A stretch of 62,918 nucleotides of DNA from Phoronis australis (lineage: Eukaryota; Phoronida; Phoronidae), in NCBI GenBank assembly GCA_002633005.1, contig NMRA01000284.1:157238-220155 (forward strand). Direction: 5' to 3'. Positions 16,501 through 28,927 of the stretch are shown here, piece by piece. The translations under genes and the position numbers were made by a program. How positions within the stretch are numbered: position 1 is the stretch's first letter; every line of letters starts with the position of its first letter. The notes below the pieces were generated by a model. The model saw only the letters and a list, made by a program, of their open reading frames with translations, was not told where the DNA came from and searched no databases.

Positions 16501-19500
16501 AACTATTGTGGGCCAGCCTCCCTGTGTCCCACTGTGCACCGTTGGTGTGTCTGCAGTTTTGCACATATCGTTCTCTCTGGTACTTGATGGAGTAGAGTAA
16601 CTTACTGTAGACTTCAATCTCTGAAAGTGTATATGTCTTTTTTGCCAGGTATTTTGAAATCACTAATCTACCATTAATTCTTGTTGAAGGCCATATCAAA
16701 GATCCGTGAGTTCCTACTGCAGAAAATCCAGCAGTTCCGCAAGCCTATGACTAATTACCAAGTGCCGCAGAATGCCATGTTGAAGTTCAGGTAGGGCTCT
16801 GAGGCATTGTGGGATAGGCTCTGTCACCTGTCTCAGGTAGCTTATTAACCATCGCTCATCATCAGTATTTTAATTTTGACCAGATATTGACCCAATTTTG
16901 ACCAGAAATTGACCCGGATATTGATCAGTTGGCTTATACCTGCGTACTATCATTAGTTCGTACAAGTTCAAGATTCTGCACATTTTGAAAACAGCGGAAT
17001 TGATGTAATGAGGGTATTGCCACTAGTTGATCTAAAAACTATCTAATTGATTGATTTGTCATCAATTGTGTATAATGCTATGTGGTTTCAGGTTTTTCTA
17101 TGAATTTCTTCTGGCGAATGAGCGACAGGTTGCCAAGGAGATTAGAGACGAATACATTGACACGACTAGTAAAATCTATTTCTCCTACTTCAAGAGTTAC
17201 AGCACGCGCCTGATGAAACTACAGGTTTGTTGTTGTCCAGTGTATAGCTTATACTATGGAACTAATACTGATTGAAGTGTTCAGTAGTCTCTTCACTTTG
17301 ATATCTACTGTCATGCCATTTTGATTTGTAAGCTGTATTTGAAGCCAAAAACGGAAAGGTACACTGAAATCCACAATCATTTGTTGCATGGCTTGTATTG
17401 AAGGTGAGGCATGCTACTCACAGCGACACTCAGTCCTACCATGTCTGAGCTCCACAGGTGTCAGCACATGGCATACATCTGAAATGATTGTTCACTCTAC
17501 TGCTTTACAAACTCTCTTCCAAAAATTGTTTTACCAAACTTTAGTTGGGAATGTTGATTTATTTTCAGTTTGAGGAAGTTGCTGACAAGGATGACCTGAT
17601 AGGTGCTGATGACCAGGCCAAGAGAGATATCCTTGTTTCTGTTGGGGTGTGAAGTTGCTGTAAGCAGTGTTGTGTTAATCGGCATGCATTGTTCCTCGTC
17701 TTATAATTTTTAAATGCACTATGTGGTTTGTTTGTAGTAGAAGACTGAGGTTATTTCTTGTGGATGTCACTTTATGAAAATTGCACTCATTTAACCCGTA
17801 TAACATGAAATTGGTGCATTGCTATAAAATGCATGATACCTAAATGTGGCCAACAGGTGGCGTGTGGACCAGACTTATAAATGTTTGTAAACACAAAAGT
17901 AATGTACATGCAAATAAATATTGTTGAGCTGTTTGTATATTAAAAATATTGATGCTGAAGAATTAAAACTTTCAAGTGACTGTGTCTTTCAACTGTTGGC
18001 TGTCATGACAAAACTTCTGCCACATCTGTTTAGTGTAAAGAGCTTTGAATAGTGTAGAGATATTCAGTAGCCACCCACTCACAGCTATTTTTTGTAAGAG
18101 CTGTGCCATATAGGGTAAAAAATCAGAACATCAAACCTTGCGTGTGTTGCATTCGAATAGTACGTGCTGTTTACCAAAGTAGTCTCAACTTTTTTATGAG
18201 ACCCCTGCACACAGGTGCGATCATATCTCTAGAGCGGATGAAGCTGGTTTCACTTTCCTTAACTAGTGCAAGCTTTTTCTCCTCCAAACCTTCACTCAAG
18301 AATCGCTCTACCATCTTTACTGTGGGTAACCGTGGCTCTGTGTTGACCACTGACCTCGAGGCGCCAATCATTGTTCCCCACGCTGCTCAGAAGACAGAGA
18401 CCAAGGTGAGCATGCATTTGATCCCAAGGCTGTATTACATTCTAGAGGCAGAGAGTGTATGACAAGATATTGATTCGTATGTTGTATGTACGGTGTTCTG
18501 AGTGTATACCGTGATCTTTGTGTGTAACATGTTTGTGACCAGTGAGTTTTAGAAACAAAGACGTGTTTTTAGTAACCACATAGTGCGGTTTTCCTTATGC
18601 GCCATTTACAGTACAAGACGAACGTAGTATCGTTTTCCCATCATGGCGAATAATTCTAACTGTAAAAATCAAAGGTAATAACTATTAGGGTGGCAAAATT
18701 CTAATTACAGAATGGCTTACCACCTTACTAACATCCTTCCCCTTCATTTAAACTCAATAAAAGAGACATGAAGAATACTATTCTGACGATAAGTTTCGGT
18801 TCCACCCAGACACCATGACAGGCAATTCCAGGTCATTTTGTCTGAATACTGTCTGAATATTTTTTTCTTGTACTGTATCGTCGTTACCTTTGGTCTGTGC
18901 AATAATGGTAATACAGGGTAGTTGTGTTGAAACAGGGCCCTAACTTTTGCTCATAATTATTTCCAAGGGAGGCAGGAACTTACAAACTTTGCAGGCTGTC
19001 AATTTTATGTATTGAGCTTATGTTGATGTTGAACTTATTTTAATGTTAGCTTATTCTGTGGCGTCTCAGCAGTTTTCCCGGCACTCGTTGCATTTAGTGA
19101 AACACAAGGATGTGTGAATGTGTGTAAAGATGCGCTAGTTTAGATGACAAGATTGTGTTTAATATTTAATTGAATCCAGATGAACACTTAAACAATACAT
19201 GCTGAAAATGTCCCCCATTAGGATTTAAGCACGACTTGATGCAGCAGAATAAATGTTGATAAGCGGCGTTGAAAAGTTTTCGCACCACACGCTACAGTTT
19301 GTTATTGCAATGGAGTTGTGCAGGTTTACGCGTATGTTTCTGATCTCTAGCTCAAGTAGAAAAACAATTATTAGCAAAAGTTGACCTGTTGCTGGAGAAT
19401 TAGCTGGTGTCTCCTTGTATACCTTGTTTGCTCTTATACCATGGTACGTAATACCCATGAGATGTGCTGAAGTTGTGGTAATGTCTTGCAGTTTACCTTT

Positions 19501-22500
19501 GAGAGTTTGTTCCGTAGTCAACATTACGCTCTCCTTGACAACAGTTGTCGGGAGTATCTGTTTATATGCGACTTCTTCATGGTGTCTGGACCTTCAGCTC
19601 AAGATCTCTTCAATGCCGTCCTGGGCAAGACTCTCTCCTTCTTCTTGGTATGACACTGTTTTTGTGTATTAAGTTAAGTTATAAAATATGAATCATGGTA
19701 AAAAGTCTGGGACACTGAAACGAAAGCCCAAATTAAATTTCCTTGATTCTGAAGACGATTTTGGTGTAATATTAGACACTGCTTTTTGTATGGACTACGT
19801 CTAAAAATTTATTTAATATCTGCCGACGCATTGTTTTCAGCTCCCCCTAGTGTCTAACATTGAGGTGAATAGCCATTTGCTGCTGATTGGAATTTTTAAT
19901 TTCTGATAGTGTCTATTTCTAAAGTTTAGTACAAGCTTCGGCCTTGATCAAAATATGGCACAAATTGAAGAATTTTTACCTTTTTTTCTTTGCTGTCATT
20001 TTAATAACACATTTTAGTTCCTGCCATTTGAAAATTTGCTATGATTTGAAATTAACATATATTCTGTCTAGTGATAGGTGTGTTTTGAATTCAACTCACT
20101 TGCGTTGCAGTAGAAAATGCATTGCATGATCGAGGTAGCTTTTGAAAGGTTTGGCTATAAGTATCAGATGCTTCTTAGCTGAGATGAACATGAAAACAAC
20201 GATATATTCCTGATCATCAGCATCGCAAGTCATTGTTGTGCAACTGCAAAACTTAACTTACTAGCATTAGGATGACGAATGTCAAAATGATTTTGCAGCA
20301 AAATGAATAGCAGGACAGCAGTTTAAAGCTGTGGGCAAAGTGCCCTGATGTCATGCAGCATTATGGGTAAATACTGCAGAATCAAACTATGCACTGTGGT
20401 AGTTTGGGATGTTGCTATTGGATGAGGCCGGTAACCTGAAGTGGGAGTGGTTTGTATGTAGAAAGAGAATTACCACAGTGATTGTTGTCCTATGTTTTCA
20501 GAAAGAAATGAATGTCTACACAAAAGAGTGCTTCGACTCTATAGCCATCATATTGTGTATACACATCATATACAGGTTCCAGGTCCTAATGCATAAAAGG
20601 GCAGTACCATCTCTGGATAAGTAAGTATGACTGAGTGATGACATCTCATAGCTTTAAGTTGTAGTTGTTGTAGAATTATCTCTTTTTGCAAGTTCGCACT
20701 TGAACTTCACTGAGCATACTCTACGTACCAAAAGTATTCACAACGGACAAAATGTCCCAAAATTCCCCGTCATGATCGCTTTGCGGACGTCAAATTCAGT
20801 GTCCAAGTATCCCTTCCTCACGGTGGAGAATGAAGGGGAATTAGCTGGTCTGGAAAGTTAGTGAAAGGGCTAAACCATTCTGTTATAATTAGCCATTTCT
20901 AGGAATTTCTGCTGTTAATAGCAGAAACAAAACAACTTTCACCATTGAAATGATACAAATGGTAAAGAAATTCTCCATTCATTTCACACCAGAATAATTG
21001 GCAAATATTCATTTTTCCATTTTTAAATGACTGATTAACATAGTAGTAAGCAAAATTTGTTTTGTGACATGTACACAATAATAGACTAAAATTTTCGTCA
21101 TCTTTATTTTTGTGGAGAAATTTTCACAAAATAGTATTCTACTTGTCAGCCATATTGTGTGCTAAATAAGTGAGGAATTACCATTACTGTACCTGTCCCA
21201 ACACAATTACTACACTAGCTGTGAGACCCAGGATGTAAACTCATTGCCTAACAAAGTGATTTGTGTTCACTAGGTACTGGGACACACTACAAGAGATGTT
21301 GTGGCCAAGGTTTCAATATATTCTAGAGATGAACGTGAACAGTGTCAGGGAGTGTAACCCCCACAAACTGGGCCATATAGACATACGGCCACACTATGTA
21401 AGTATGCCAGAAATACGCTTTTAGATTTCTCGATTTTTGTTGCCTGTTATGTTACCTATGTAGTGCAATTCAGAAAATTTAACGTTTTTGAACGTGCACA
21501 GCCCTGACGTCTGGAGAATGCAAGAAGTGATCAGTTGCCTAGCAACGTGACATGCTCTCCCATTTTAATTTCACTGGCTGCGTTCTTTGGAGGTATTAAG
21601 ATCAGTCAGATAAGCAAACGTCACCCCCGTCTTTTGCTAATGCAGGTTAGACAATACAGGTTTGGAATATCATCAAAGGGAACAGCAATTACAATGCGTG
21701 TTATAACTTTTTCTTCTGTTGTAGTTAATTGGTCTATTGTAATGCCAACCATTAACCATTCTTAATTGTCAGTTGGGAAATGAGACGTAGCACCCACTGA
21801 AAACAGATCACGTGTCAACTGTTTCCCAGCTGTCCCTAAGACTTCAGGCGTTGTTTGTACCAGGAGATATTTTTAATTATTGTGGAGGTTCAAAATCAAC
21901 AACCGTTCAGAAAATTCTGCTTACATGCATATGTGTAATGTATTTTACATGGCAACAAATGGAAAGCCTGTCCATTTTTTAAAAGATACGGACATGATTT
22001 GAAAACTGCTTTGAGCTAAAAACTTGTTGATCGATAAAAGCCCTCGTGAGTTTCGCTTAGGAGTTTCACACATTGAGCCCTGTCTGAAACACTGCAGGAG
22101 ACACCAGACCAGGTGCACTGAACGTGCCTTACAATAGGTCCAGATGGCTATAGGTGATTAGTTTTTGGTTCCTCTGATCACCATAATTAATTGGATGCAG
22201 AAACTCGATTAGCATCTACTCATTTCTGTTATTGACTAGATGTGAATGCTTGATGTATACCTGTGGACGACTACTCAGTCATGTGATAGTCCTCAGCTTG
22301 GATCTCTGTGATTAGACATTGATCTTTGATTCCTACCTCCAGATCACTCGTCGGTATGCCGAATTCTCCGCGGCGATTGTCGGACTCAACGAGAATTTCA
22401 CCAGCGAGAAGGTGAACAGCATCCTGGGACTGTTGCAGACGGAAGTACAGAACTTTATTCTCAAGATGGCCGCCGAGTTTCAATCGCGGAAAGAACAACT

Positions 22501-24908
22501 TGTGTTTCTGATCAACAACTACGACATGATGTTAGGTGTCATTATGGTGTGTACCTGTGTGCTTGTTTTCAAAAGAAACCTTCGAAAATTTTCTTCTCAA
22601 CAACTGTTTACAATCATAACTTAGACTAAAGTAATCCTGAAACTAGAAATTCCCTTTTCTAAATTTCAAGGATTTCCAACATTCTAAGGAATTATAATTT
22701 TTTTCAATATTTTAATATTGTAGGTATTTTGTAAAATATTTAAATTAGTAATTAAAAGCATTAATGCCATGCTACTTTTTTGTGAAAATTGAGAAAACAA
22801 AAAATTCACCTGCCAGTCATACTGTCTTGAATTGGAAAGATTTTAACGCAACTTATTTTGAAAACTATATTGTATTAATTTGAAACAAATTGTTCCTTGC
22901 TCAGCCTATGCTATGGAAGCTGTGTTACTACTCTGCTTTCTCTGGTCAACACTTCGACAATTTTTATCCTGGCTCTGAGATCAAACAGCTTTACTTGTTA
23001 CCTAACACAAAAATTAACCAATCAATTTTAAACTTCCATTCGAAGTGTACGTACTATGTGATTGGTCTGTTTTCGTGGCGAGCCGTGAGTATAGCGTGGT
23101 GGTATCTTGCCAGAAAAGAAATTTTGGGGCAAAAATTTTGTTTACCAGCTTAACTTGCTTAAAATCCTACAAGAATCCTTAAGAGGAGATAAGGAGGCCT
23201 AGTGGATTGAGTGTCTGTCTTGTGTTCACAAATCTGTTGGTTTGAATCCCACTGGACCTCACTGCTAAACCTTTGAGTCAGGTCTCTACCTCCTCTTCTT
23301 GGTCCTAATTTGTGTATGTCTATATGTGTTATGTTTTTATTGAATGGAAATAGTTTCAGGTGTTTGCTGCAATGGGCCTGGCTGATCGCCCTTCGCGCGT
23401 CTGATGAATGCCGTATTAGATCACTTGCACTATTTTTGCAAGAACCTCTCGTGATTGATGGATGTTTGTGTATTTCTTTAATTCTATTCTCTGTTTTTGT
23501 ATATTAGGAAAGAACGACTGACGACTCTAAGGAATCTGAAAGTTTCAAAGAGCTATTGGCAGCGCGTACGCAAGAATTTGTGGAAGAGAGTCTCCTGCCT
23601 CACTTTGGGGGTATGGTCGTGTTTGTGAAGGAGGCTGAGGCAGCAGTAGAGAGAGGTCAGGCAGACCAGTATAAACATCAGGAGAGTAAGTGTCAGTGAT
23701 AATCATTTGTGTGCAAGTTTTGTCAGGCAAATAGTATAGCCATGTGGTTGATTTTTTTCTGAAAAACGAGCTTAAATGTATAATCATTTTTCTATTGACA
23801 ATTGGGGTAGGTTAGTCTTGTTGGCATTTTGTTTTTGATAGTTCCATAATGGGGTGTGAATTTTAAGTTTGTACTGGTGTTTCTGAAAGCATAGTTGCGT
23901 ACTATTTGTGTTTTATGATTTCAGCTGCAATTAATGTCTTTGTGGTTTAATAAGGAATCTTCAAGACTTGAGCAACAACTATTGTTTTTGTAGAGAGAGT
24001 TCAGCAGATTGTACGAGCCTTCAACCATGATTGGAAGAAAGCTATTGAAACGATGAACCAAGAAATAATGCGGTCATTTACCAATTTTAAAAATGGAACA
24101 CAGATTCTACAGGTGACTGTTTACTTCCATTACACTCAGTAGTGTATTTGCAATGAGTTGAAAATTCCAATCAGAAAATTTCATTTTCAATCTGTGAGGG
24201 ATCATGTAAATCCCCTGCCCGGGATATCATTCTCGGACAAACATTACTAACAACTCAGGAAATGTGGTGACAAACAGCTGTAACTCCCAACTAACACCAC
24301 GTTCTTAAGTGTGTATAAGAAGTTATTCAGACACGTGGTCTGCCTTCTGATTGGATGACTTGTGTTGCTTCATTAGTCTACTTGATAATTCCATTTCAAA
24401 CTTTGTACTATCTCTCATTGTTTGTCTCTAGCGTTACGAGCAAAAATACAAAATAATACAGCAATTGTTGGTAACATGGTGTCTGTCACTTTCACTTCGC
24501 TGCAAATACCTCAGACATCCCCTTTTGTTAGGCAATTCCTCACAATTGTGGTGATTATGAAGGGAGAAAATATATTAAGTGCCTGTCCACAAAAGCAAGA
24601 ACCTCGCTTAAACCCAAGATAATGCAAGCTCCGTGAGTTGTTGCCATGGGTTACAAGTGTAGCGTTTGATCACACTTTAGCTTTCATCACGTAACTCAGC
24701 CCCGGACTATACCTTTAAAGACCCACACTATACCATTAAGGTATGTTGTTATACATTACAGGGTACTCTCACCCAGTTGATCCAGTACTATCACAGATTC
24801 CAGAAGATCTTGTCCCAGATGCCGTTCAAGAACATGTCAGTCAGGAACGAACTGATCAATATTCACCACGTGATGGTGGAGGTCAAGAAACACAAGGCCA
24901 CATTTTGA
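9400..24908 (+). CDS. VPS52: Vacuolar protein sorting-associated protein 52, 18 exons
   Basis: Subunit of the GARP and EARP tethering complexes (with VPS51, VPS53 and VPS54 or VPS50), acting in endosome-to-Golgi retrograde traffic and recycling. Exons: 9400-9481, 10332-10384, 10886-10971, 11508-11580, 14286-14399, 15109-15170, 15985-16135, 16690-16790, 17092-17224, 17569-17648, 18267-18405, 19492-19647, 20502-20620, 21274-21397, 22343-22546, 23508-23685, 23994-24112, 24762-24908. They keep one frame for 706 codons (human is 723). Family landmarks are GELDLTSQDFLLDEVD, ESENIASLHKQI, AVRGEL, KPMTNYQVPQNAMLKFRFFY, NERQVAKEIRDEY, CREYLFICDFF, SRKEQLVFLINNYDMMLG and MRSFTNFKNGT; the protein ends HKATF. 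Uncertain points are the first residues, the acceptor of the fourth exon (11490 or 11508), the 17648 donor, and the 18267 versus 18273 acceptor. Part of the gene is duplicated at 12404-13123. Confidence 0.95.
10902..12022 (+). repeat. First copy of a duplicated VPS52 intragenic segment
   Basis: From TATTCCAAACAGATAGAG in the VPS52 exon at 10886-10971, through the next exon (11508-11580), to an ATT-rich microsatellite near 12000, this segment is repeated almost base for base at 12404-13580. Differences are single bases, small indels and repeat number. Directly after the microsatellite this copy carries a THAP-coding insertion that the second copy lacks. Confidence 0.9.
11068..11205. repeat. 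27-bp minisatellite, about five units (first copy)
   Basis: The unit is close to CCCCATGGAATGATATTTTT plus GCCAATT. About five imperfect copies stand in the intron between the exons ending 10971 and starting 11508. The equivalent array in the duplicated segment (12578-12735) has about one more unit and different substitutions. Confidence 0.85.
12023..12402 (+). mobile_element. Truncated THAP-domain transposon or gene 5' end
   Basis: After the ATT microsatellite comes about 260 bp of leader, then ATG at 12288 in good context (GTCAACATGCC). The open frame to 12402 gives a THAP zinc-finger start: CCCVPGCSN near the N-terminus, then VPLHRFPMDDTLRRTWLV. The spacing Cys-X3/4-Cys, followed by the HRFP and Trp of the domain, is typical. 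The Cys-X2-His half is missing because the sequence stops at an N (12403). THAP domains occur in P-element-type transposases and in host THAP proteins. The intronic site, and its absence in the second copy, favour a mobile element. Confidence 0.7.
12403..12403. other. Single N marking a probable contig join
   Basis: Left of the N is the THAP coding sequence. Right of it the sequence restarts in the middle of a VPS52 exon already seen at 10902. That is what an unsized gap between two overlapping contigs or haplotypes looks like. Confidence 0.8.
12404..13123 (+). pseudogene. Second copy of two VPS52 exons (partial duplicate)
   Basis: 12404-12471 repeats the end of the exon at 10886-10971, lacking its first 16 bases and its acceptor. 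13051-13123 repeats the whole exon at 11508-11580 with intact splice sites. Adding the second exon after the first copy would break the frame, since it needs a two-base carry-over that is not there. So at most one set can be used in an mRNA. It is probably an allelic copy placed in tandem by assembly; otherwise a recent 1.5-kb tandem duplication. Confidence 0.8.
12578..12735. repeat. 27-bp minisatellite, about six units (second copy)
   Basis: Same unit as 11068-11205 (CCCCATAGAATGATATTTTTG and variants), with about six units here. The length difference between the copies is the kind expected between alleles. Confidence 0.85.
13551..13581. repeat. (ATT)n microsatellite, THAP-free site
   Basis: About ten ATT repeats end the second copy of the duplicated segment and are followed directly by ordinary intron. 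In the first copy the matching run, near 11994-12022, is followed by the THAP insertion instead. Confidence 0.85.
13701..13800. mobile_element. Complete palindromic MITE, TAGTC ends
   Basis: It starts TAGTCAGATATAATGT and ends ACATTATATCCGACTA. The inner arms are TTTTGAGAACCAGTTTTC and AAACTGGTTCACAAAA, and the loop is close to TCCACTGAGTAGCAGGCATC. This is the best-preserved member of the family seen at 2013, 2354 and 4322. A solo end (AGTCAGATATAG) also stands near 48686. Confidence 0.8.
13950..14200 (+). mobile_element. tRNA-derived SINE, copy A
   Basis: The head has pol III-type boxes: an A box around GTGGCCTAGTGGGATGAGTG and a B box around GTGGGTTCAAGTCCCA. A body follows with TTGAGTCAGGTTTCT, CAGTGCAATGG and GCGGCCTGCACAC, ending in GCAATTATTTTTT. 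Two related copies lie at 23189 and 25908. It sits in a VPS52 intron. Confidence 0.85.
15632..15994 (+). repeat. 33-bp minisatellite containing repeated splice acceptors
   Basis: Eleven head-to-tail units of exactly 33 bp occupy 15632-15994. Each unit is built as TACTCCCTCTGTTGTTGTTC, then TRG, then CCACATCATG. The final unit holds the functional-looking acceptor: pyrimidine tract, TAG, then the first bases of the VPS52 exon starting at 15985. Units 1, 2, 10 and 11 have TAG; units 3 to 9 have TGG. Because 33 is a multiple of three, long open frames run through the array on both strands. These are by-products of the repeat. Confidence 0.95.
16240..16505. repeat. 134-bp tandem repeat in VPS52 intron
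   Basis: The block from GCACAGCTGGAGGG through GTAAATTCATGCTGC, TATGGCAAGAGTTCCCTGCA and GGTCACACTTT to TACCCTGTAAGG is repeated about 134 bp later. Shorter sub-repeats based on CCCTGTAAGGTCAT extend on both sides. It begins just over 100 bp after the exon that is preceded by the 33-bp minisatellite. Confidence 0.8.
23189..23412 (+). mobile_element. tRNA-derived SINE, copy B (diverged)
   Basis: The order is the same as in the copy at 13950: GGAGGCCTAGTGGATTGAGTG, GGTTTGAATCCCACTGG, CACTGCTAAACCTTTGAGTC, TGCAATGGGCC. The 3' half is strongly diverged. It lies in the VPS52 intron before the exon at 23508. Confidence 0.75.
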
Positions 24909-25907
24909 TTGACAGGTGGCGTGACCCCATTAGGTTGTGACCAGAGACAAGACTGGGAACTCCATGAAAAATTCACTATTTTCATGGATTGGTTGCAGTT
25001 TGATGTATGACAATTGTCACGTCATTCGTTGGGAGTAGACAATCGACTGTGATTGTGACGAAACCACTGCTGCCACCTTGTGTGTAGCGAGCTTGTGAGC
25101 CGCTGGTTAACTTATTTATTATTTGTCTTTTGTCAGAGATGACTATATCACCTGGGTCACTGTTGTATTGTCTTTACAGGGTATAACCCAATTTTATTTG
25201 GTCTTGCCTGGCAGTGTTAAGATAACTAGGTTAACATGTATAGTCAATCATTATTCTGATGGTCAGTAGATGAGGTTGGGACTGATTCTGAAATATCTTG
25301 ATGAGGTGTTAGAGTCATGTTATTGTCTTTTGTATCAGCCTGATGTCACGTTATCTTGAACATTTTAACTGGTGGACAGTTTGCATGAACTTTTTTTGTG
25401 GCCAGCAATGTTCTTTAGCCAGCCAGGACAGCAAGAACGTTATGAAATCCAGCAGCGGAGTAAATTATTTGAAGTTCTTTCCTTTCATTTCTTGGAGGTA
25501 ACATTCTTGAAAGGCATTCTCAAAACAGAGTCTGTGTTAAATGACTTTACACAAGTAGCATATAACTGTGGGGTGGATAGTGGGGAGGCGCAAAGTATCT
25601 ATTCCCCCTATTTTTTGCAATTATTTTAAAGATCCCAAATCCGTGTATCCTTGCAGTCTCCAACAATAATGGCAGAAGAATTTAAATGGTGTCCCCAGAA
25701 CATTCTTGAACCACTGGCATTCAAATAACAATGACAGTTTGTGGAAAACATTTTGACACAATTTTGATAATACGAAATCTTGCCTAGTTCCAATTCCAAA
25801 CTGTTCTTAACCAATCAAAGATGTTAAATAACAACATCTTTAGCGTAATGATTAAGCACAATGTCTTCTGCCCTCCTCTAAAGGCTGCACGTCTCCTTTG
25901 GTTCCTT

Positions 25908-26155
25908 AGAGGAGGCAGTGTGGCCTAGTGTGATGGTGCCCGCCTTCTTTACTCAGGTCGTGGGTTGAGTCCAACTGGGTCACACTGCTAGACCCTTGAG
26001 TCAGGTTTCTACGTAGCTCCTCAGCTTGGTTTTAACTTTTTTTTTTAATAAAGCACAACAAATATTTCTAGGCAATCAGTGCAATGGGTCCACATGTGCG
26101 GCCTGCACACGTCTGGTACAACGTGTATAAGACCGCCTGCAATTATTTTTTTTTA
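25908..26155 (+). mobile_element. tRNA-derived SINE, copy C
   Basis: It starts GAGGCAGTGTGGCCTAGTG, has a B-box region GTCGTGGGTTGAGTCC, then CACTGCTAGACCCTTGAGTC, CAGTGCAATGGG and GCGGCCTGCACACGTCTG. It ends GCAATTATTTTTTTT. It matches copy A along its length and is probably nearly full length (about 245 bp). Confidence 0.85.
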
Positions 26156-27807
26156 TTTGGTTCTTTATCATCTCCTGCGGTTAAGTCAACAGTATATCTC
26201 GGTCTTCCTTCTTTAAATAAGATTCAGCACTAAGTGCACGCCCTCGTTGGCATCTTGTTTAATGTGGCAAGTAGTCTTATTTAAGCATCACTTCCTCACA
26301 GAGTGTGATAGTGTCATGTATGTTTGGTGACGATTTAGGACTAATTTCGTTCCAAAAACCCGCCCAAAGTTGGCCCAAGAACCTTTACCAAAACAGCTAG
26401 TCCTGTATCTTTGTTTTACAGAAACTGCTTGGCCGGCATGTGTGTTTTTCCTCAGTAGGCGTAAAAAGTCGCCCAATAACTTAACCGAATTTATTTTGGT
26501 ATAAATATTCAATGTGAAAGCCCAGAAACACTGCCACGTTTTTCTGAATTTTCTTGTTCAAGTTTTTTTTTTTTGGTGGGGGTTCATTTTTTTTCCTAGA
26601 TTATAGCAATATTTGACTGGGGCTGATGCAAATTAGTGAAACAGTTTTTAAAGTCAAAACCTAACAGCGTTTTAGAGAAGAGTGCAACTCATAGATCAAA
26701 GTTTCATCGGAATCCAGTCTGCCATTACTAAGGTAATGAGATTTGCGTGCAATTTATACGAGTAGGTATAGTTCAAGCTGCTATGTAACCCGCTTTTGAC
26801 GAAAACAATCTCGGGTGTCCATTACTTGAGGTTAAAATATTCTGTGGATATAACGGCCAGATCGTGGTGTTTCATCCATCCCTTGATAGTAATCTAACTC
26901 TTTCTTTGCTCAGATTAGACATGCTTTCTGGCATTTTGAGACATTGACAGCCTGTTATTGTTTGAGGACGTGATTGGCCACTTTATCTCAATTCGTTTCT
27001 ATCCCAGATATTACCTCTATGTGTGGTTGAGCAATTTGGGATCCATTTGATAACACTGTAATGGTTTTAATCAAAACACTGTTTTGACAGCGGGCGGATA
27101 CATTGTATACTTTTTGTAAAATGTCAAAGTAAATTGTTTATTGAACTGTAATCGTGGTGGTATCTGCTCCTAATAAACAGTAAAACACGCTGTATGCTTT
27201 GATTAATGTTGATTTATTTATTTAAAGCCCAGGGACCTGTTTTAAGAAAGGTGTGAGTTGGCCTGTAACTATAAAACGGTCGTTAACACCGTTCGTAGAC
27301 GCAATGTTACGTCTTATATATAAGAGCAGGACGTTATAAACGACGTTGAGTTAGTAATTTTTCGTATTCAGACTTAGCGACTGCCTTCTTGAGCCACGGT
27401 TATTAACCAACGACCTTTACTTAAATTAAACACGACCCCAGGGTTGTCTAAGTCCAACGCAGCGTCATAGCTAGGTAGAGAAAGCCGAAATAGCGAACTT
27501 CGTACTGGAATGTATCGAGTAACCCTGCAATTCGCCCTGTTTATAAATGATCAAAAATTCGAGATATGCCTTCTAGTCTCATGACACCGGTCTTAAAATA
27601 TTCATGGCGTGATAGGATTCTATTTCCGATAACCTGAAACGTATCTTGAATCGACGATGGTTTCGATGTTCATGTCAGTAACGGAAATGTTATCCTATCA
27701 CAGTAATCGATATTTTCAGCCAGCTTAACCGGGTGACATGCACCTTTCGGATCACAGTGTTATCGCGTGTCAATGCCAACTAGGAGTACTGAAGATACAA
27801 AACACTG

Positions 27808-27964
27808 AACAGGGGCGGATCCAAGATTTTGAGTTGGGGGGCATGGCAGAGTATTAGCCAGGGTTTTACCCGTATGACATTCGCACGGCCCCCCAAATGG
27901 AATCTGGAATCATTTTAGGGGGTATGGGTCCCTTGGCACCCCCTCTAAATCTGCCACTGCTGCT
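27808..27964 (+). mobile_element. Short hAT-like MITE, CAGGGGCGGATCC end
   Basis: It starts CAGGGGCGGATCCAAGATTT and ends AAATCTGCCACTG, inverted ends typical of small hAT-type MITEs. The inverse-orientation copy at 38588-38742 shares GTTGGGGGGCA, ATTAGC, GACATTCGCAC and AAATGGAATCTGG. There is no coding capacity. Confidence 0.75.
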
Positions 27965-28619
27965 GAATGGTGCTACACCAAATGTTGAAAAGACATGGCT
28001 TTAAATGTTGGAGCTGCAGAATAGTTGTCATGTTTTACGTAATGTAAGCAGATAGACTGGGAGACTTGATTCTAATGTCGGTGGAGCAATGTGGCCTATA
28101 ATCTTAACAGCAGCGGAACAAATCGTCTTCGGATCTATTTTCCACACATTTATGCCTCCAACTGACGAAGACAATGGTGACGAGATTTTGGCGGGAACAA
28201 CGAATTGCAGATGAGAGAAAGGTTTGGTGGTCAGGCGACTTCACGTTTGGCAAATAATAGTAAAGGTCACAGCGGTTTACTCCATAGGCGGATTTAGGGG
28301 GGGGGGGATTTTGCAGGGGGAACTGTGGCTAAGTATAGGCTCTCCCACGACATCCCAGGCGACCAGCAGTGGCGCTGCGCACTACGACTCCGTTTCCGTC
28401 GTCTGCTCCACTGTGCAATGAAGAAAATTTACTTCACCTTTTAAAGAAAATTGAACCTGAGTGACGATTAAAAAATAGAAGCTGCTGGTAAGATGTGAAT
28501 TTTAATCGAAGCCTTAGTGAATCACTCAGAAACTCATAATTCTCTCTTTGTAAAACCTTAACTTAAGACAATTTCCAAAGCAATCCCGTCATTATTGCCA
28601 ACAAGAAAAACAGGCGTGC

Positions 28620-28758
28620 GTTCAGTAGACGCTAGGACCTAAGCTAGGACCTAGCCAAGAGCTAGTCAAGGTCACGTGCTCTTATTTAAAATACACGGCA
28701 GTATCACGCGTAATCTTGCAAAGTCTTGCTTTTAAGCTAGGTCCTAGCGTTACTGAAC
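28620..28758. mobile_element. MITE with TTCAGTAACGCTAGGACCT ends, copy a
   Basis: The left end is GTTCAGTAGACGCTAGGACCT and the right end is AGGTCCTAGCGTTACTGAAC. The internal conserved part is TATTTAAAATACACGGCAGT. Three other copies are at 32784, 39574 and 57149. It is about 140 bp and non-coding. Confidence 0.85.
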
Positions 28759-28927
28759 GGGAGGCGGATTTGGACTTTTGGGCATTTAAAGACTATTTTA
28801 AATACAGCAACTTTGTTAAGAACTGATTGCGCAAAATGTATAACGTGTAATAAGCATTACAAAAAGAAGTAGGTTTCGCGCGCAAACGCTGTGGCCATAA
28901 ACGAGTAGGTCTCTTTAAAATTTAGCA

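Noticed and set aside
25372-25629. 85-codon frame after VPS52 as a further exon
   Set aside because: VPS52 ends at 24908 with its normal C-terminus. This frame has no family resemblance or flanking splice signals.
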